Shown: piece after piece, positions 1-13,654 of the stretch
Position numbering within the stretch: position 1 is the first letter of the stretch
Layout: each line of letters begins with the position of its first letter
Source: Bryum argenteum
Lineage: Eukaryota > Streptophyta > Bryopsida > Bryales > Bryaceae
NCBI GenBank assembly: GCA_037043015.1
Contig: CM073330.1
Span: 6,838,012-6,902,011 of the forward strand
Direction of reading: 5' to 3'
DNA length: 64,000 nt
Program-made: the position numbers and the translations under genes
Notes under the pieces: model-generated
The model's input: only the letters and a program-made list of their open reading frames with translations
Told to the model about the DNA's origin: nothing
Databases searched by the model: none

Positions 1-375
1 AAACTTATGGGAACTGAGAAGAAAAGATCCATTTTATTTCACAATGAAATTAAAATAAGACACAATGGTAATCTTAATGGGACTTGTTTCAATTTCAGGG
101 TCTATGGACAATACGGAGGATTTATGTAAAATTTACACCCAATAGTAAGAGTTGCATGATGTAGAGCCTCTCATCATTGAACAAATGAAAAAATTTAGTT
201 TTGAGGATGCCAATATAACAATGGTTAAGACTATTATGACATTCAAAATGTTGGAAAGCAAGAACTTGACAAAACACAAAATCAAGAGTATTGTGGGAAA
301 AGTTGTGGAGAAGAACAACCAGTTTATGAAAAAATGACTTGCCAATTGATGGAAGAAAAATAAAAATTAAAAATA

Positions 376-421
<46 letters not shown>

Positions 422-3400
422 AAAGAGATAAAAACTACACATGACATCGTTATGAATGCTAGTACAGGCTTTGAAGATTTCACGGTCGCGAGCTCATCTC
501 TTTTAATTGAAAAATAAAAAAATGTTGATTCACAAAAAATCAAATAGAAGTACATTGTATATATAATATCAAGTATTTATATTTTTAGTGGAGGTTAATT
601 ACATCATATAATATACATATACATGTATCATATTGTACGCACTATAGATTACTTTATACCTTATATCATTGTATGTATAGAGCTTGAATTCAAATATTAT
701 ATATTATTGTTTTATGTTAAATATATTTATGTGAGCTCCTATATCCTAGAATTATCTAAAATAATTTAAATACATGTATAAATATACCTAGAGATACAAT
801 TTTGAAAACAACTACAAATATTACAAATACCAATAAAATAAAATTACAATTAAAATACAAATACCAATATAACTATTAATACTAATACTAATACCAATAT
901 GAACTCTAATTTAAAGTCACACTTACAGTTAAAGACAATATACACACAAATAAATCCAAAGCACAAATACATACCGAAATGTAAACATAGCTTCACCAGC
1001 AACTACAAGTAGAATAACAAATACACATATGAATACCAATATGCAAGAAGATACAAACACACTGCTCAATATAAGTTTAATTACTAATATCAAATTAAAA
1101 ACAAAGTAAAAAATGAATCTATCTACAAAAATAAAATCAATTAAAAATATATAGATAAAACAAACAAATTAACTCACACCATTCAAGAAATCAATAACTA
1201 CCCCTACGATACAATTATCAAACCTCTCAAGAATATAAGAGAGCATAACAAACCTGGAAGTAAAATATACCCGCAAAAATACAAATAAATAACTATCGTC
1301 CAAATAATAAGCAATCATTCAATTTCATTACTACTTCTTGGTAGAATTATTGAAGCCAACCCGGGACCGATGCGAGATTCACTCGCAACTCACCTTTCCG
1401 CACACAAACAAAGAAAATTTAAAAATATTTTACGCATTGCTCGATAAAACTACAATCGGAATAAGAACACCTAATAAAAAAATTCACACCATGCCTAAAG
1501 CCCACACCTAAAATATCAATAAACAAGAAAAAAAATTCTACAACTTTCAAAACCAACACCACTTAGTATTGGAAATATTATACGCCCTTACAATTAGCTC
1601 ACTTGCTGTGAAGACAAATACCGGTTACCCGGTAAGAGTTCACAAGTGGCCGGTGGGTGGGTGTGAAGTGACGTGACCTTCCAAGCAATGAATTCTACAT
1701 CTAAATGTAAACATTGACAACATACATCTATATGAAGATACAAGATTTCATTCAGCATGCAATAATACCAAATTAAAGAAATTGCAATAAAAATGACAAG
1801 CAAGCAAAAAGAAACATAAACGTGAAGCTCTAACTACCACAGCAGTACTCCTAACCACTGGAATGGCCGATTCGTGCTCATTTTTACTTCTCTTTGAGTA
1901 AGCCAGGGTTTCCTAGAAAGCTGTAGTGACTATTTATTATCATTTATAGAGTTATTTTAAAAATGTTTTACTTAAAAATAGATATAATAGTATATATGTG
2001 AAAAAGTATCAAAAACTTACTAAAAACATTATTAAAAATGGAAAAGTAGCAATAAAAGTACTGTCAGTAAGAAATTAGTGTGACCAGAGCGGATGAATGA
2101 AAAAATAAAAATAAAAAAGGTACTTGGATGATAGGGACGGGAAGGAGAAGTTGCAACCTCTTGCAAGAGGTGCAGCAATGTTTTCCTCCCCATAACTCCT
2201 CCTCCGTTTCAAAGAGTATGACGGCAATCAGAGTAAAGTGCTCGTTGTAATGTATAAATTCTTGTTCACGATAACGTAATGTGTAAATTCTTGTTCATGA
2301 TAATAAATTGTTTTCTTTGTTTATTGATATTGTAAAATTTGTGGAATTGTTGATGCTGTATGTGAGAAGTGTGCGCGTGATGCTTGAGTGATAGAGTATG
2401 CCTCTAAACGATTACAGTGATGGCCTCAAATTGTGACGGAGTTCGAGAGCAATTGATTCCTCAATAAAGAAAGCGTGAATAAAAGGATATCTACAGAGTA
2501 TAAATGTGAGCGTTTTGAAAGGGGCAAAGTAGTGATTCCAAGCAGATTGTTTGGAGCTCGAAATCTTCGACCTAATCAGATCATCAGAAGGCCAGAAAAT
2601 CAATCACTAAAATGGCAGTGGCGAAATTTTGGAAGGATTGAAAGGAGATTGGGCTGAGAAATATTATCAAAGGCGAGAATGTGAGTACTGCTGATTTGAG
2701 TTCTGTTGTACGAGGTCTCAAAGAAGAAGATTGAGAGAATGTCGGAATAGAAGTTGTTAACAGGAACAGTGATTAATCCGGATGCATTGAAAAGTTACAA
2801 CTGCAAGGATGTGTGTTGGATGACTACATCTGGGAGAAGTTAAGTTAGTGAGTAACAATCAGAAGAGCCGAAATTGCAGAGAGGAGCACTTTGCCAACAG
2901 CGTGCAAGCGATTCCTAGCTCCTAACGGAGTGTAGCCAATCAGAAGCTGATCGACTTCCATCTCTATACTGTAAGTTGTGATGTGAATATAAGCGTGAAT
3001 GAAGCTTGTGATCGAAGATCCAGTGCCAATGGAAGAGCTAATTGGTATAGTATTCATCAGTCTCATCGAAGACATATTTAATCAAAAGCAAACTCGTTTA
3101 GAAAATGTGGATTGAGATCTACCCAACAAAGGTCTTGTGCTGTTTGAAACTGTGAAAGCTCATAGCAGTAGTGTTGATAGAGGTTGTTTGTAGGTTGAGA
3201 TTCAACCAATGCAAATTAAGTGCAAACTCGGATAAAAGAATCAGTGTATGACTTGTTACGGACGACGTAATTTCCACCGTGGCTGTTGTTCGTGAATCCA
3301 TCGCCGTAACTGAAGGTGCTTGTTAAAGAGCTGGACTATCCAGAATTTATTAAATTGATCATGGCGAGGCACGAGAACTGATTCAAGATTTCGAATTGAG

Positions 3401-4300
3401 CCTCAAGGTAGAAATTAGGACTTAGAAAACAACCTGAAAATTCATGTACGTTAATTGTATCGTTTAAGTTGTAAGCTAAATTTGCATTGCATTTGCGTAG
3501 CATTTGCTTGGTGTTAGAAACTTGGTTGGAATTTCATTTGCTGTAGTTATTGAAGGATTTGGTGATTTTAGGGATTCGAAGAATTCCTATCTGTCTGTGC
3601 CGAAAGTTGCAGGACCATAGAGTCTGCTTCAGACGCTGACAGGCTACTCTTTTGCCCGGTCATAAGCGCTAAAGTCCACGGTTATAGGTCCTTAGAACGG
3701 CCATAAGGTCTAAATCGCGCAATAATAAGACTGTTGGTTTAGTTTCGATTTGAATTGTTGTTACAATTTTGACAAGGTATGATTTTAAATCCGTATGATC
3801 AAAAAGCTTAAAATTTAGTATGTAGGCTAATTGAGTATCTCTAAACAAGATCTTATGGTCAGAACTTGTCAATTCACATTTAAAAAATTTGTAACCCAAT
3901 GTGCAAAACTATCAAGTGAAAAGTATTTGGGGTTTTAATATGAAGTTTTGATTATTTGGAGTTCATTTTTGACTTTCAAATTAATATTTGGATATTCATA
4001 GAGTCTACAGTTTTAGGAAAAACCTATTGACATAAGTTTGGACTAAGAGTTAGTCTTTCGGTTTGGGTTGAACATTCTTAATTTTGATAATATTGAGTGT
4101 TTTCTACAAGTTGTGAGAATAGTATATTGAGCAGTGTTTGTGTTTAAGAGTGAATCGCCTCAAGACAAGCCCTGATGTACGTATATACATAGTTTATATT
4201 TATACCGCGAATACATGTGACCTTAGTCACAATGCGACAAACTACTTTGCTTTTCCATCGGTGAACCACACTATAGTGTAAGGAGTTTAGATTAATAAAA
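1..4300. other. AT-rich gene-free DNA
   Basis: No gene can be supported here. The stretch is strongly AT-rich. It holds a (TA)n microsatellite at about 381-418 and an A-rich plus strand from about 780 to 1,600 that resembles the composition of the LINE further right but shows no recognisable domain. The short open frames, such as 152-337 and 2,475-2,657, have no recognised similarity. The 2.1-3.9 kb part is less AT-rich and could be an old repeat of unknown class. Confidence 0.6.
381..418. repeat. (TA)n microsatellite
   Basis: An uninterrupted run of TA dinucleotides, about 19 units. It lies in AT-rich intergenic sequence. Open frames crossing it give only Ile-Tyr repeats and are not genes. 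Confidence 0.95.
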
Positions 4301-4324
4301 AATACTTACTCTGGAATCTAATTT

Positions 4325-5200
4325 GATTGTGCTCCTTCTCCACCAAAGAACTCTTGTAGAATCTTGACTAATCGTCCGCAATCGTCCTCCAAAGTCAGCA
4401 ACGCTGATCTACGAAGTCGGCCTCAAGCTGGCTAAGCCTCCTTAGAAGATCTGATTTTTCTCCCTCGTCCTTGCTTGTATGACAACAAGCTTAGGCTTGT
4501 TGGAAAGCCAGCTTGAAAAAGCTTCTTATCCACCAAAGATCTCTTCTAAGCGCTTAATCAATCGTCCGCAATCGCCCTCTAAAGTGAGCAACGCCAATCT
4601 ACGAAGTTGACCTCAAGCCAGCAAAGCCTCCTTACGGGTGAACAACCTATTTCCGAGCGCCTTCCTAAAACCGAACTCTAAAGGCCCATATTAGAGCGAG
4701 CATCCCACGACCCGAAGTGGAGCTCATTAATAACTTGTCTCTTCCACAAATGCGAGGTGATTTCCTTCCACATGGTGGTTCTTGTCTACATGTCGGTTGG
4801 TGTGTGATGGACATTAAGGATTGAAACGCAAGGATTTAATGCCCCACCTATGCTCCATTATAAGGGTCTACTTGTCTCCTACTTTGGAAATTTATAATAA
4901 ATGGAGAATTATTGAGAAAATAATGATTCAACTTCGACTAATTTTCTACTGTATTTGCTAATCAGAGGGAAAAAGTTTATGTTCTAATTTTATATGGAAC
5001 TACAAGAACCCCTTAAATGCTTAGGAATAGGCAGGTTGACCTTAGTAGATCTGGCTTTTGGCCCTCGTCCTTGCTTCCATGACAACAAACTTAGGCTTGT
5101 TAGAAAGTCAGCTTACAGAAGCTTTTTGTGCACCAAAGATCTCTTCTAGGCGCTTTATCAATCGTCCACAATCGCCCTCCAAAGTCAGCAGCGCGGATTC
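4325..5200. repeat. Diverged tandem repeat, three partial copies
   Basis: A unit of about 190 bp containing the words CACCAAAGA, AATCGTCC and CCTCGTCCTTGCTT occurs at about 4,331 and 4,519 in direct tandem. It returns partly at about 5,060-5,195 after a 400-bp spacer. The copies differ by scattered substitutions, so the duplication is not recent. No coding sequence is apparent and the repeat class is unknown. Confidence 0.75.
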
Positions 5201-7690
5201 CTTGGTGAAAACTTGATCCTTCCTCCATCTCCTCTAACCTACACATACCAACCTCTACCAAACACTCTCATACACCTTTTCAATCATTCTTACTCTACCA
5301 TTTTACATCTCAACACTTTTTTTTCTTCTCCTTCTTTCCATACCAAAGACTTCTCTCACACACCCAAAAACCTAACTAACTCCCTGATTCCTCATACAAT
5401 TCGCAGTAGTAGGAGCAAAAGCTTCATCCGCTCCACCGGATGAATCTGCGATCATTCACTAATTTATCCGCAGGGTTTAACAAATTCCTTCATTATTTAG
5501 ATAGGAGGAATCCAAGCAATTATAATGCAAATGCGCTAATCTATGAATAATAGTGGAAGCATAAAAAATACCCGAAGCATGCCATAAGTACATTAAAACC
5601 TGTAAGTAGGTTTTTAAACACAGAACAAAACCAGGGTTACACTAATATAGTGGTTAATCGTTCGGAAATGTTGAATCAGTCTGTCGTTTTAGTAACTAAA
5701 GTCACTTGTTTTCAAGATTAGGTTGACAATTAGTTTCATACACAACCAGGAAAACCTTATTAGGTTATTCAATTTACTCTTATTTCCAATTTCATTTTCC
5801 GTCCATTGATAATACTATTGACTGATGAATGCGGTCACAGTCCTGCCTAGTATTCTAAAAAGGGGTGGCAAATTGTCCGGAACGGGTATGCACTTGTCAA
5901 ATTGTCATGCATGTACTACCACGTAATCAGAATGCCAAATTATATCGACTATATTATATAAGTATATTTTTGTTTCCAATTTAGCCGATAGCCTTTGATT
6001 CCTTAATTATTTTTCCATTTTAATTTATTTGCCAGTACTAATCGGTCGTCAACTAATTCATCAATTTGCGAATGCAGAATGGTAATTTCAAATTAGTACT
6101 TATTCTATGTCAATTTGTCTCTACACTGGTGCATTCTAACTAAAGCAATTAGTCTTTGCACTATGGGTTATGTCTGTGAAAAATACTTACAGTCAACTCG
6201 CCATCCGCATAGTTTGATCTATTCGTCAGCACACTTTGAATAGCCTCACCAGAGGTTCAGCATCTTCAGTCGACTCGCCTTTTCACCATTTCGATTTATC
6301 TGGGCTCCACTCCTCCTCCAATTGGTCTTCCAGCTTCCACGACTAGTTTCAGTTTTCAAACTTCCATTTTCCAACACTCAATTGACTCATTCATAGTCAA
6401 CTAAACAATTAAGTTTCACTCGAGATATATCTGCCTCTCTGGCGGTATCTACACTCATGCTTCAATTTGCTATTTACAAGGTTGAATTCTTCACTTCACA
6501 TATTCGATTCACAAATTGCTTACTCCAGCAATTATATATGGATTCACTCAGAATCAATTTGCTCTGCTTCAATTATACATCTCAAATTGCCATGGCTTAA
6601 TATTCATGACACATCTTATTCACAAACCATTAGTCATAATGGATTTTTAATTATTCAACAATCAGTCAACTCGCTGAGTGGTATATTTTCTCACAGAATT
6701 ACTCTCAAGGACGAATCGCTCATTCCTTGATCATGCATATGCATTTGAGAGGCTACCCGCCTTCTTCACAGTTGAATCACTCTTAATATTATGCTCTCAG
6801 TTTTCATATACAATTAGCCAAATTTTGTACTTCGACAAATTGCCAGAATACAACACTGGACTCGCTCCAGTCAATCACTTCGAATAGACTTAACCAGTCT
6901 CTCACACAATTTGACTAATTGCTACGACACACGTAACAATATTGCAAAGATATACAAATTGATTTTACAATTTGATACAATATAACTAAGGCTTCAAACA
7001 ACTTCGCAGACGACAAATGGCAGTCATAAGAGTTCAATCTGAAATCACAGTTTCTCAAAACAACAGTATTAAGAATTGAAAATTTTAAATATTTGTAAGT
7101 TGTGAGTGAAGTACAGAAAGTCAATTCGCACATAGTGAGTTCTACCCGAACTCACAAATTGAAGATTCACACTTTTTGAGTTCCACCTGAACTGAAGAAA
7201 AAGGAAAAACTATTCGCCTATATTGATCTTCCAAAAGAGATGACTATTTGCCTGAACCATTACATGGCCTATTTGCTACGTTTTCAATCTGCTGATTTAG
7301 CTATTCCGGAATCTAATTGTCTTTTCAAAGTCAATTATCCATACATACAAAATTTACATGTCTATTCACTTCTAATTACATCAAATATCCGAAATTGACT
7401 CAAGTAGCCAACAATTATGTTTACAACACCAATCAAAATTACCAAATTAGAATAAAAGAGATCAAAGTCGGGGCATTTCGGCAAAACTCCACTCAAGGTC
7501 ATGGATTTCTCGGGAACCGAAAGATTTGGTCTAAATGTCCCAATTAGGAAATTAAAATAAGAATAAACTAACCCAAATCTTATAGGAAGCAACTCCCGCA
7601 AGCGTGAACCGTTTTGGCGGTTTCCACTTGCTAGAACCTCCAACCATGTGTTAGCTCGGTCACCGAACCCAAACCTGACAACTCCACTCG
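5200..7690. other. Gene-free DNA
   Basis: No supported gene, RNA gene or recognisable element. Open frames at 5,213-5,443 and 6,467-6,887 are low in complexity, rich in Ser, Ile and Leu, and lack a recognisable domain. The sequence is AT-rich with C/T-rich patches. Confidence 0.5.
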
Positions 7691-8009
7691 TTGTTAAAAT
7701 GCAGCTATTACAAAACTCACCTTAAAAAGACATTACAATACTACACTCATATACTTAACTTACAATCACGAATCTTATTCAAATTGACCGCCCTAATACC
7801 ATATACTAAGAATTATATGAATTTATTATAAAAAACAATGCATCATCCAACCTATAAGAAATTTTAAGGCAATTCACATACCTACTTCTAAACTTGTTAA
7901 AAGAAAGTCTAAAATATAACGAACGTCTACCAAAATAGTTGTACTCTCCCCTTGCACCATATTTAGCACTCAAGCAAAACCTGAAAATAATAACAACTAA
8001 CCAAGGTAC

Positions 8010-8368
8010 AAATATTATGTAGAACGCCTCATCACTAACCACAAATCTATTGAGCGTCCAAGATCTCATTACTAAGACACTAACTAGCCCTGCAGTTATT
8101 ATAATACAAGAAACAAGATTGACAGCAACAAAATCCACCATATACAAAGAAAATTTAATCTCAATTTATAAACTGATTTTCAACAACACACATGCATTAA
8201 CCAGATGCATGCAACAAGGAATACCTCATACACCTGCAAGAGGACGTCTTCTCACAATAATAAATAACAAATACGCATACCCGGGCAATATCACAAAATT
8301 TCTTTCCTACTAAAATATCACCATATTTACAAATTATAGAAATAAAAAATGCACCCCTCCATTCTTGG

Positions 8369-8401
<33 letters not shown>

Positions 8402-8990
8402 CCATCACACTCAGAAGACACCTAATACATAACAATACTTCAACAACAGACAACCCAACATACCATGTGACACCTCAACTACACTCATATCTTTTTTGGA
8501 GACTTCAACAGAGACATACCGCTTATAGAGCACCAATACAAACTTCACTTAACCCCGTCACAGCCAAAAGACATAGACTAGCGATCATTTACTAACACCC
8601 TCCAACAAAAATACATGCCAACAAATAGCCAATATACCAAACAAGGAGATCTAAATCACACTGAAACCACCCTAATAGATGAATTTTATATCAAAACGAC
8701 TAGATGGCCTATGCACATCGTCTACAAACACAAAACACAACTTAAAGTCACACCGCTCACTAGTTACCTTACAAATACCACCAAATACATTATCACCAAC
8801 GCCTATAAAATTACCATCACCAAAACCTACAAGAATCCTAAACCCTAACCTACATGACAATTTAGAACAATTTTTTGAAAAAAACTTGCTTCAAATAAAG
8901 AATCTCACTACGATCTTGACAAAGGATCAGCTGACGGAGGACCAATCGCAAACATCATGCACGCAACTAGACCAATTAATACACTAAATA
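8010..8990 (+). pseudogene. LINE endonuclease domain remnant
   Basis: The translation holds the endonuclease signature PAVIIIQETRLTATKS at about 8,090-8,135. A C-terminal portion follows, with LIDEFYIKT at about 8,670-8,700 and a run matching the usual HNLxSxHxPV end. In the active family this domain nicks the target DNA to prime reverse transcription. Stops and shifts interrupt the frame, including a TAG near 8,015 where a Trp is expected just before NASSL. A (TA)n run at 8,370-8,398 sits inside the region. It is a dead domain. Confidence 0.75.
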
Positions 8991-9699
8991 TCTGAAAAAA
9001 ATCCAACAAACATGTAATGCCTTGCATTACCTTCTTTAACACATTGCATATGCAAACAAGGTCAGTTCTTACCAAGAAAATTTTTAAAAAAAGAGGAAAA
9101 CATTTATCAACATAGCACTTAATAAGAAAACATCACCAAAAACACTCCAAACTGGCACAATCACCTAATTATCAAAAAAAGTAAAAATCCAGACCACTAG
9201 TCTACCATCCCTCCATCGCCTACAAAAAATAATGATCGACAAGAATGGATAAAATCTTTAGGAGATTCAGCTAAAAATTCAAAAAATACAAGCACAAAAA
9301 ATCACCAAAAAATACATCTAAGACTACATTAAAATGACTATTACAAAATATAGACAAATATTTGAAAAAAGTTCCATAGGAATCAATAACAAAGTCCCAA
9401 TAGGAATTAATAAGAAAGTTTTGAAACACCAAGAAACACCATCACTCGACTACATTTTATATAGATACGACAACCTACTAACAAACACCAAACACACACT
9501 CAAAAATCAATTACCAACAGGTCTACAGTGTCGTCATGCTACTATCAATCTGAACAGCCCAAGCAGGTGCACATGTGGGGTTAGACAATATCCATAGCAT
9601 GACCTAGATGGATTTCTAATCGACAAGTGTGGCCACCGTGAAACCCCTCTATACAAATATTTGAGTGAAAAATATAGGATCTGTGCTTAAAACATTTAA

Positions 9700-11260
9700 C
9701 TACCAATAAAACACTGGGCCTAATAAAATTCCAAATCCAATCCCAAAAAATATGCCTGAAAATTTCCATAAACTAATTTCTCTCTCCTTCACCTAGTGTT
9801 ACAAACAGCAACAAAACCCAACGTCCTAGAAACTTAACCATATTATTATACAAAACAAAAGATCTAGCACTACTTCCAAACTACCGAACCATAGCCCTAG
9901 CCAACAAAATATACAAACATTTTCGAGCACACCAACACTCATACTCCAAACATATGGTGTGAAATATCAAATTCTACATGATAGTCAAGAAGGATTTAGA
10001 GCAGAAAGAAGTACATCTAGACAAATACAACTGCTTATAGCAGTCGCAAAAGATGCAAGGCTCACAAATCAAGACATCTATATTCTATATAGAGACTTTA
10101 AGTCTACATATACATTTAGATTTCTGGATCACACTCGTCTTCTCGCAATAATGAAGGACCTCGGCTACCTCTTGGATGCAATAACACTAATTGAAAATAT
10201 CTACTCAAATTCATCCACCATATTTACTCGTGAACATTTTGGTTTAACAAAACCAATATCAATTCAAAGGGCCACCAATCAAGGTGACATTCTAAGCCCA
10301 CATGTAATACTAATATTTCTCGAACCACTACTCTGATAGTTACAAAGGGGTAACAATGAACATACATTTGGCTCATCAAAAATAAATACTAGCGCTGCAG
10401 CTTACGTTGATTACCTAGCGGGTCTTGCAAACACACTCCAATCTATACAAAGCCAATTAAATAAAATAGACAATTTTGCGTATGGGCCGGCATGGACTTA
10501 AGGGAACATAAATGTTCCATCGGATCTGAAACAAAGCCCAATTAATTTAAACAAGCAATACAACTGTACAACATCTCTTATAGGAACCAAACAATGCCCA
10601 TGCTATATCAAAACGAACCCTATGTATACCGTGGTTTTCACCTTGTACCATCATTGAAATGGAAACTTTAAACACACATTGCCGGGAACAAATTAATAGA
10701 CTAATGCAAACAACTAAGAACATGTCGTGCCACAATGAACAAAAAATTAATATGATCGACATTGTTTTAAGAGTAGGAGTTGCCTACACTTTTATGCAGA
10801 GTCATATATTCGCTACCAACTATAAAAAACTGGAAAAAAAATTCACAAGAATCCAAAAAGTAATATGCCGACTTTCTAAATGTACAACCAATGTAATATC
10901 TCAATTACCTCACAAACATTTTGGACGTGAAGCATTCTTACTAAAAACTGCATACCTATAGTCTATTAGAGAACAACTTAGAAACGCTCTTAATGACCAA
11001 AGAAGACCAGACAACATATACAAGAGACTTATATAACACATACTTTCCAAACACGGTGGGGCGGAAAATATTCGAAGAATAACACCACATGATTGCACTA
11101 GATTACCGACCGCTAGAACTCTACTTCTCCTAAAACAAGGAGGACCCTTCCACGTCAAAAGCACCAAAACAAAATTCCAACTACATATGATAGAATTAGA
11201 AAGAGATTGGAACACGCAAGCTACAATTGAAATGAAACAAGTTAGCTATGAGCTTTCACT
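9700..11260 (+). pseudogene. LINE reverse transcriptase remnant
   Basis: An open run at 9,959-10,336 carries RT motifs: QEGFRAERST (motif 2), RDFKSTY where the catalytic DxxKAFD is expected, and QGDILSP before the palm. The following AAYVDYLAGLA at about 10,396-10,430 corresponds to the YxDD box but lacks the second Asp. The C-terminal part at 10,659-10,961 contains KINMIDIVLRVGVAY and LPHKHFGREAF, typical of the region after the RT in this LINE group. Several stops are present. The domain cannot be functional as read. Confidence 0.85.
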
Positions 11261-11452
11261 CAAACTATAACACAAGCTTTTAATACACAACATACATAAA
11301 GTTAATCACATCTCTCTCCCCAATCGAACAACCCTTATGTCATCATAAAGTTTTGCAACTTATTACAAAATATCACCCTACAGTCCCCTCACATAACACT
11401 AAACTTTGAAACGAATACTACACCAACTACAACACAAAACACTTTGAATATG

Positions 11453-11455
<3 letters not shown>

Positions 11456-11490
<35 letters not shown>
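11456..11490. repeat. (TA)n microsatellite inside the LINE
   Basis: About 17 TA units in the LINE post-RT region. A similar run lies at 8,370-8,398, also inside the LINE. Both interrupt the former reading frame. Confidence 0.9.
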
Positions 11491-11492
<2 letters not shown>

Positions 11493-12244
11493 GATACCGG
11501 CCAATATCTTAGTACTACACCTACCACCAGATTAAAATGGATCTGACAACAATATATCAAAGCTAAGCTTAATTCACAAGGCCTAGTGCCCCAAACACAA
11601 TCATTTGAAACAGAAGTAATATGGCTATATGAAAGATATAAGATTAAAAATCCCAAAAAGCAACCTACAAAAATTAATCCATCATACCCTATCTACTAGC
11701 ATTCTTAAACACATCACTACCACCTTCAAAATCTCCTCTTCTTACTTCTCATCGCTGATAATATGTTCCACTAAACTCTCATGATAATTCTACTCAACCT
11801 TTTGAGGAGACAAAATCTTTCAATCACTTGGCACCGCCTTCGAATGCAAATACAAGGGCATTGGCTACGCTCATCCACATAACGTGGAACCAGCCCATTG
11901 AGCAATGCATTGGGCACGACTAGCAGCTAAAACTGACCCAAAGACCATGACCATACTAGTAATCTCAGATACAAACTAGTACCAAAATCCATCCCCGTAC
12001 GTCTAGCCTTTTCTAGACACGCACATTATAGCCCACTTTGCAGCAGACTCCATTATTTGTGAAATAACAACAACTCCCCCCCCCCCCAAAAAAACACAAA
12101 CTAATATAAGCACAACTTGCAATTCTCATCATGTGTATCCACCATCAAAACAATAGCATTGGAATGCCCCATCAGATTAATAACATAGAAGTAGTGATTG
12201 AAAGCCTACAAATTCCAAACTACTACGTGCAAACTACACCACTC

Positions 12245-12247
12245 ACT
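12245..12247. other. CACTA target-site duplication, left copy (ACT)
   Basis: The three bases just before the CACTA terminus are ACT, identical to the three bases right after the other terminus (26,951-26,953). A 3-bp duplication is the hallmark of CACTA/En-Spm integration and fixes the element borders. Confidence 0.92.
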
Positions 12248-12276
12248 CACTAATAGAAAAGGGTGTCAATTCTGAC
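12248..12276 (+). repeat. CACTA left terminal inverted repeat
   Basis: Starts with CACTA and matches the reverse complement of 26,922-26,950 at 28 of 29 positions. The inner part (GGTGTCAATTCTGACT) is repeated once more at about 12,294-12,309, forming a short direct repeat just inside the end. Confidence 0.95.
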
Positions 12277-12590
12277 TAGTCGCGAATGACTATGGTGTCA
12301 ATTCTGACTCTGACTAGTCAAATGCGTATTCAGATCGGAAAAACTTAGTCAGCTAAGGGGGGGGTAAAACTTTTAGTCATATTTTAGTCATATTTTAGTC
12401 ATATTTGTAGTCATACGACTATTCGGAGTCAGAATTTTTAGGCACCTCGATGATTTTACGGTTGGGGAACGCCAAGAACGTGGTTATTTACGACCGGGCA
12501 GGCATATGAGTAGAGTAGTCATCGTCTTGACTAAGGTTTCGGGCAGCAACATGACTACGCATGATTTTCTTGTAGTCATCTGACTACCAC
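12277..12590. repeat. CACTA left subterminal GACTA/TAGTC motif region
   Basis: Dense copies of GACTA and TAGTC in both orientations, including a run of three ATTTTAGTCAT units at about 12,377-12,410. In En/Spm, subterminal short motifs bind the TNPA protein. I infer the same role here from position and density. Confidence 0.75.
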
Positions 12591-13500
12591 AATGGTTTTT
12601 TTTATTTTGGTTCCGACCACTCATAAGACTAATTTCGTGATTACACTAAATTCCTACTTGTCTTATGACTACTGTAGTCATCCCTTAGTCACCACATCCG
12701 TATGTTTTATTTCGTTTCCTACCATTCTATATAATAATTTACTATGTACACTATATTCACACATCCCTTATGACTACCGTAGTCATAACGTAGTCATCAG
12801 AGTAGTTTTATAATAAGTGGTTTCGACCACCCATAAGACTAATTTAGTGTCTACACTAAATTCCCACCTGCCTTATGACTGTCGTAGTCAGAACTTAGTC
12901 AAAAGGCAGTTAGTTTTTTTTAATTTAATTTTTTTCATCTCCGCTAATAAGACTAATTTCTTGTCTACACTAATTTCCTACATGCCTTATGATTGTCGTA
13001 GTCAGAACTTAGTCAAAAGGCAGTTAGTTGTGTTTTATTTTAATTTTTTTCATCTCCGCTAATAAGACTAATTTCTTGTCTACACTAAATTCCTACGTGC
13101 CTTATGACTGTCGTAGTCAGAACTTAGTCAAAAGGCAGTTAGTTGTTTTTTTTTTTTAATTTTTTTCATCTCCGCTAACAAGACTAATTTCTTGTCTACA
13201 CTAAATTCCTACATGCCTTACGACTGTTGTAGTCAGAACTTAGTCAAAGGGCAATTAGTTTTTTTTATTTTTTTTATTTTTTAAAAATCTCCGCTAATAA
13301 GACTAATTTCTTGTCTACACTAAATTCCTACGTGCCTTATGACTGTCGTAATCAGAACTTAGTCAAAAGGCAGTTAGTTGTTTTTTTGTTTTTGAATTTT
13401 TTTTCATCTCCGCTAATAAAACTAATTTATTGTCTACACTAAATTCCTACCTGTCTTATGACTACGGTACTCATAATTTAGTCAACCCAAGGGTTTTTTT
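12590..13500. repeat. CACTA left subterminal tandem array, about 8 copies of a 95-119 bp unit
   Basis: The landmark CTTATGACT...GTAGTCA (with variants) recurs at about 12,661, 12,775, 12,871, 12,985, 13,100, 13,216, 13,335 and 13,454. Each unit also carries AAGACTAATTT, TGTCTACACTAAATTCC and AACTTAGTCAAAAGGCAGTTAG followed by a T-rich run of variable length. Spacing is 114-119 bp in the last six copies. No gene overlaps; open frames at 12,592-13,062 are translations of the repeat. Confidence 0.9.
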
Positions 13501-13654
13501 ATGCACTCACTGGTTCAACAAATATGACTATAATTAGGAGTAAGTCGTTCATACGACAAAAATCAACATGTAGCTGATTCTCATCAGGTACTCGTCCACA
13601 CTATCTCTCACACTACGCGTACTACACGACCGTATATATCGACAACGCTTCCTA

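Larger units (their letters stand above)
7690..12247 (+). mobile_element. LINE (non-LTR retrotransposon), 5' part, decayed
   Basis: The plus strand becomes very A-rich at about 7.69 kb and encodes, in order, an apurinic endonuclease-like domain (about 8,010-8,980) and a reverse transcriptase (about 9,700-10,500). A post-RT region continues to the CACTA insertion at 12,247. The frame is broken by many stops and shifts. The polymerase box is recognisable as AAYVDYLAGLA, so the usual YADD is altered and the copy is dead. The 3' part, with RNase H and the tail, resumes at 26,951, so this element was present before the CACTA element landed in it. The exact 5' end is not determined. Confidence 0.8.

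Noticed and set aside
1320-1430. GC-richer patch with CCCGGGACCGATGCGAG considered as a tRNA
   Set aside because: No cloverleaf with proper A and B boxes could be drawn, and the surroundings are AT-rich without termination signals.
11820-12000. Stretch before the CACTA element considered as the LINE RNase H domain
   Set aside because: It lacks the DGS and AEL motifs. A better RNase H match lies after the CACTA element at 27.1-27.26 kb, so this stretch is the segment preceding it.
12590-13500. Regularly spaced repeats that might suggest a CRISPR-like array
   Set aside because: The units are 95-119 bp, contiguous, share nearly all their sequence and lie just inside a CACTA terminus of a plant genome. 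They are transposon subterminal repeats.
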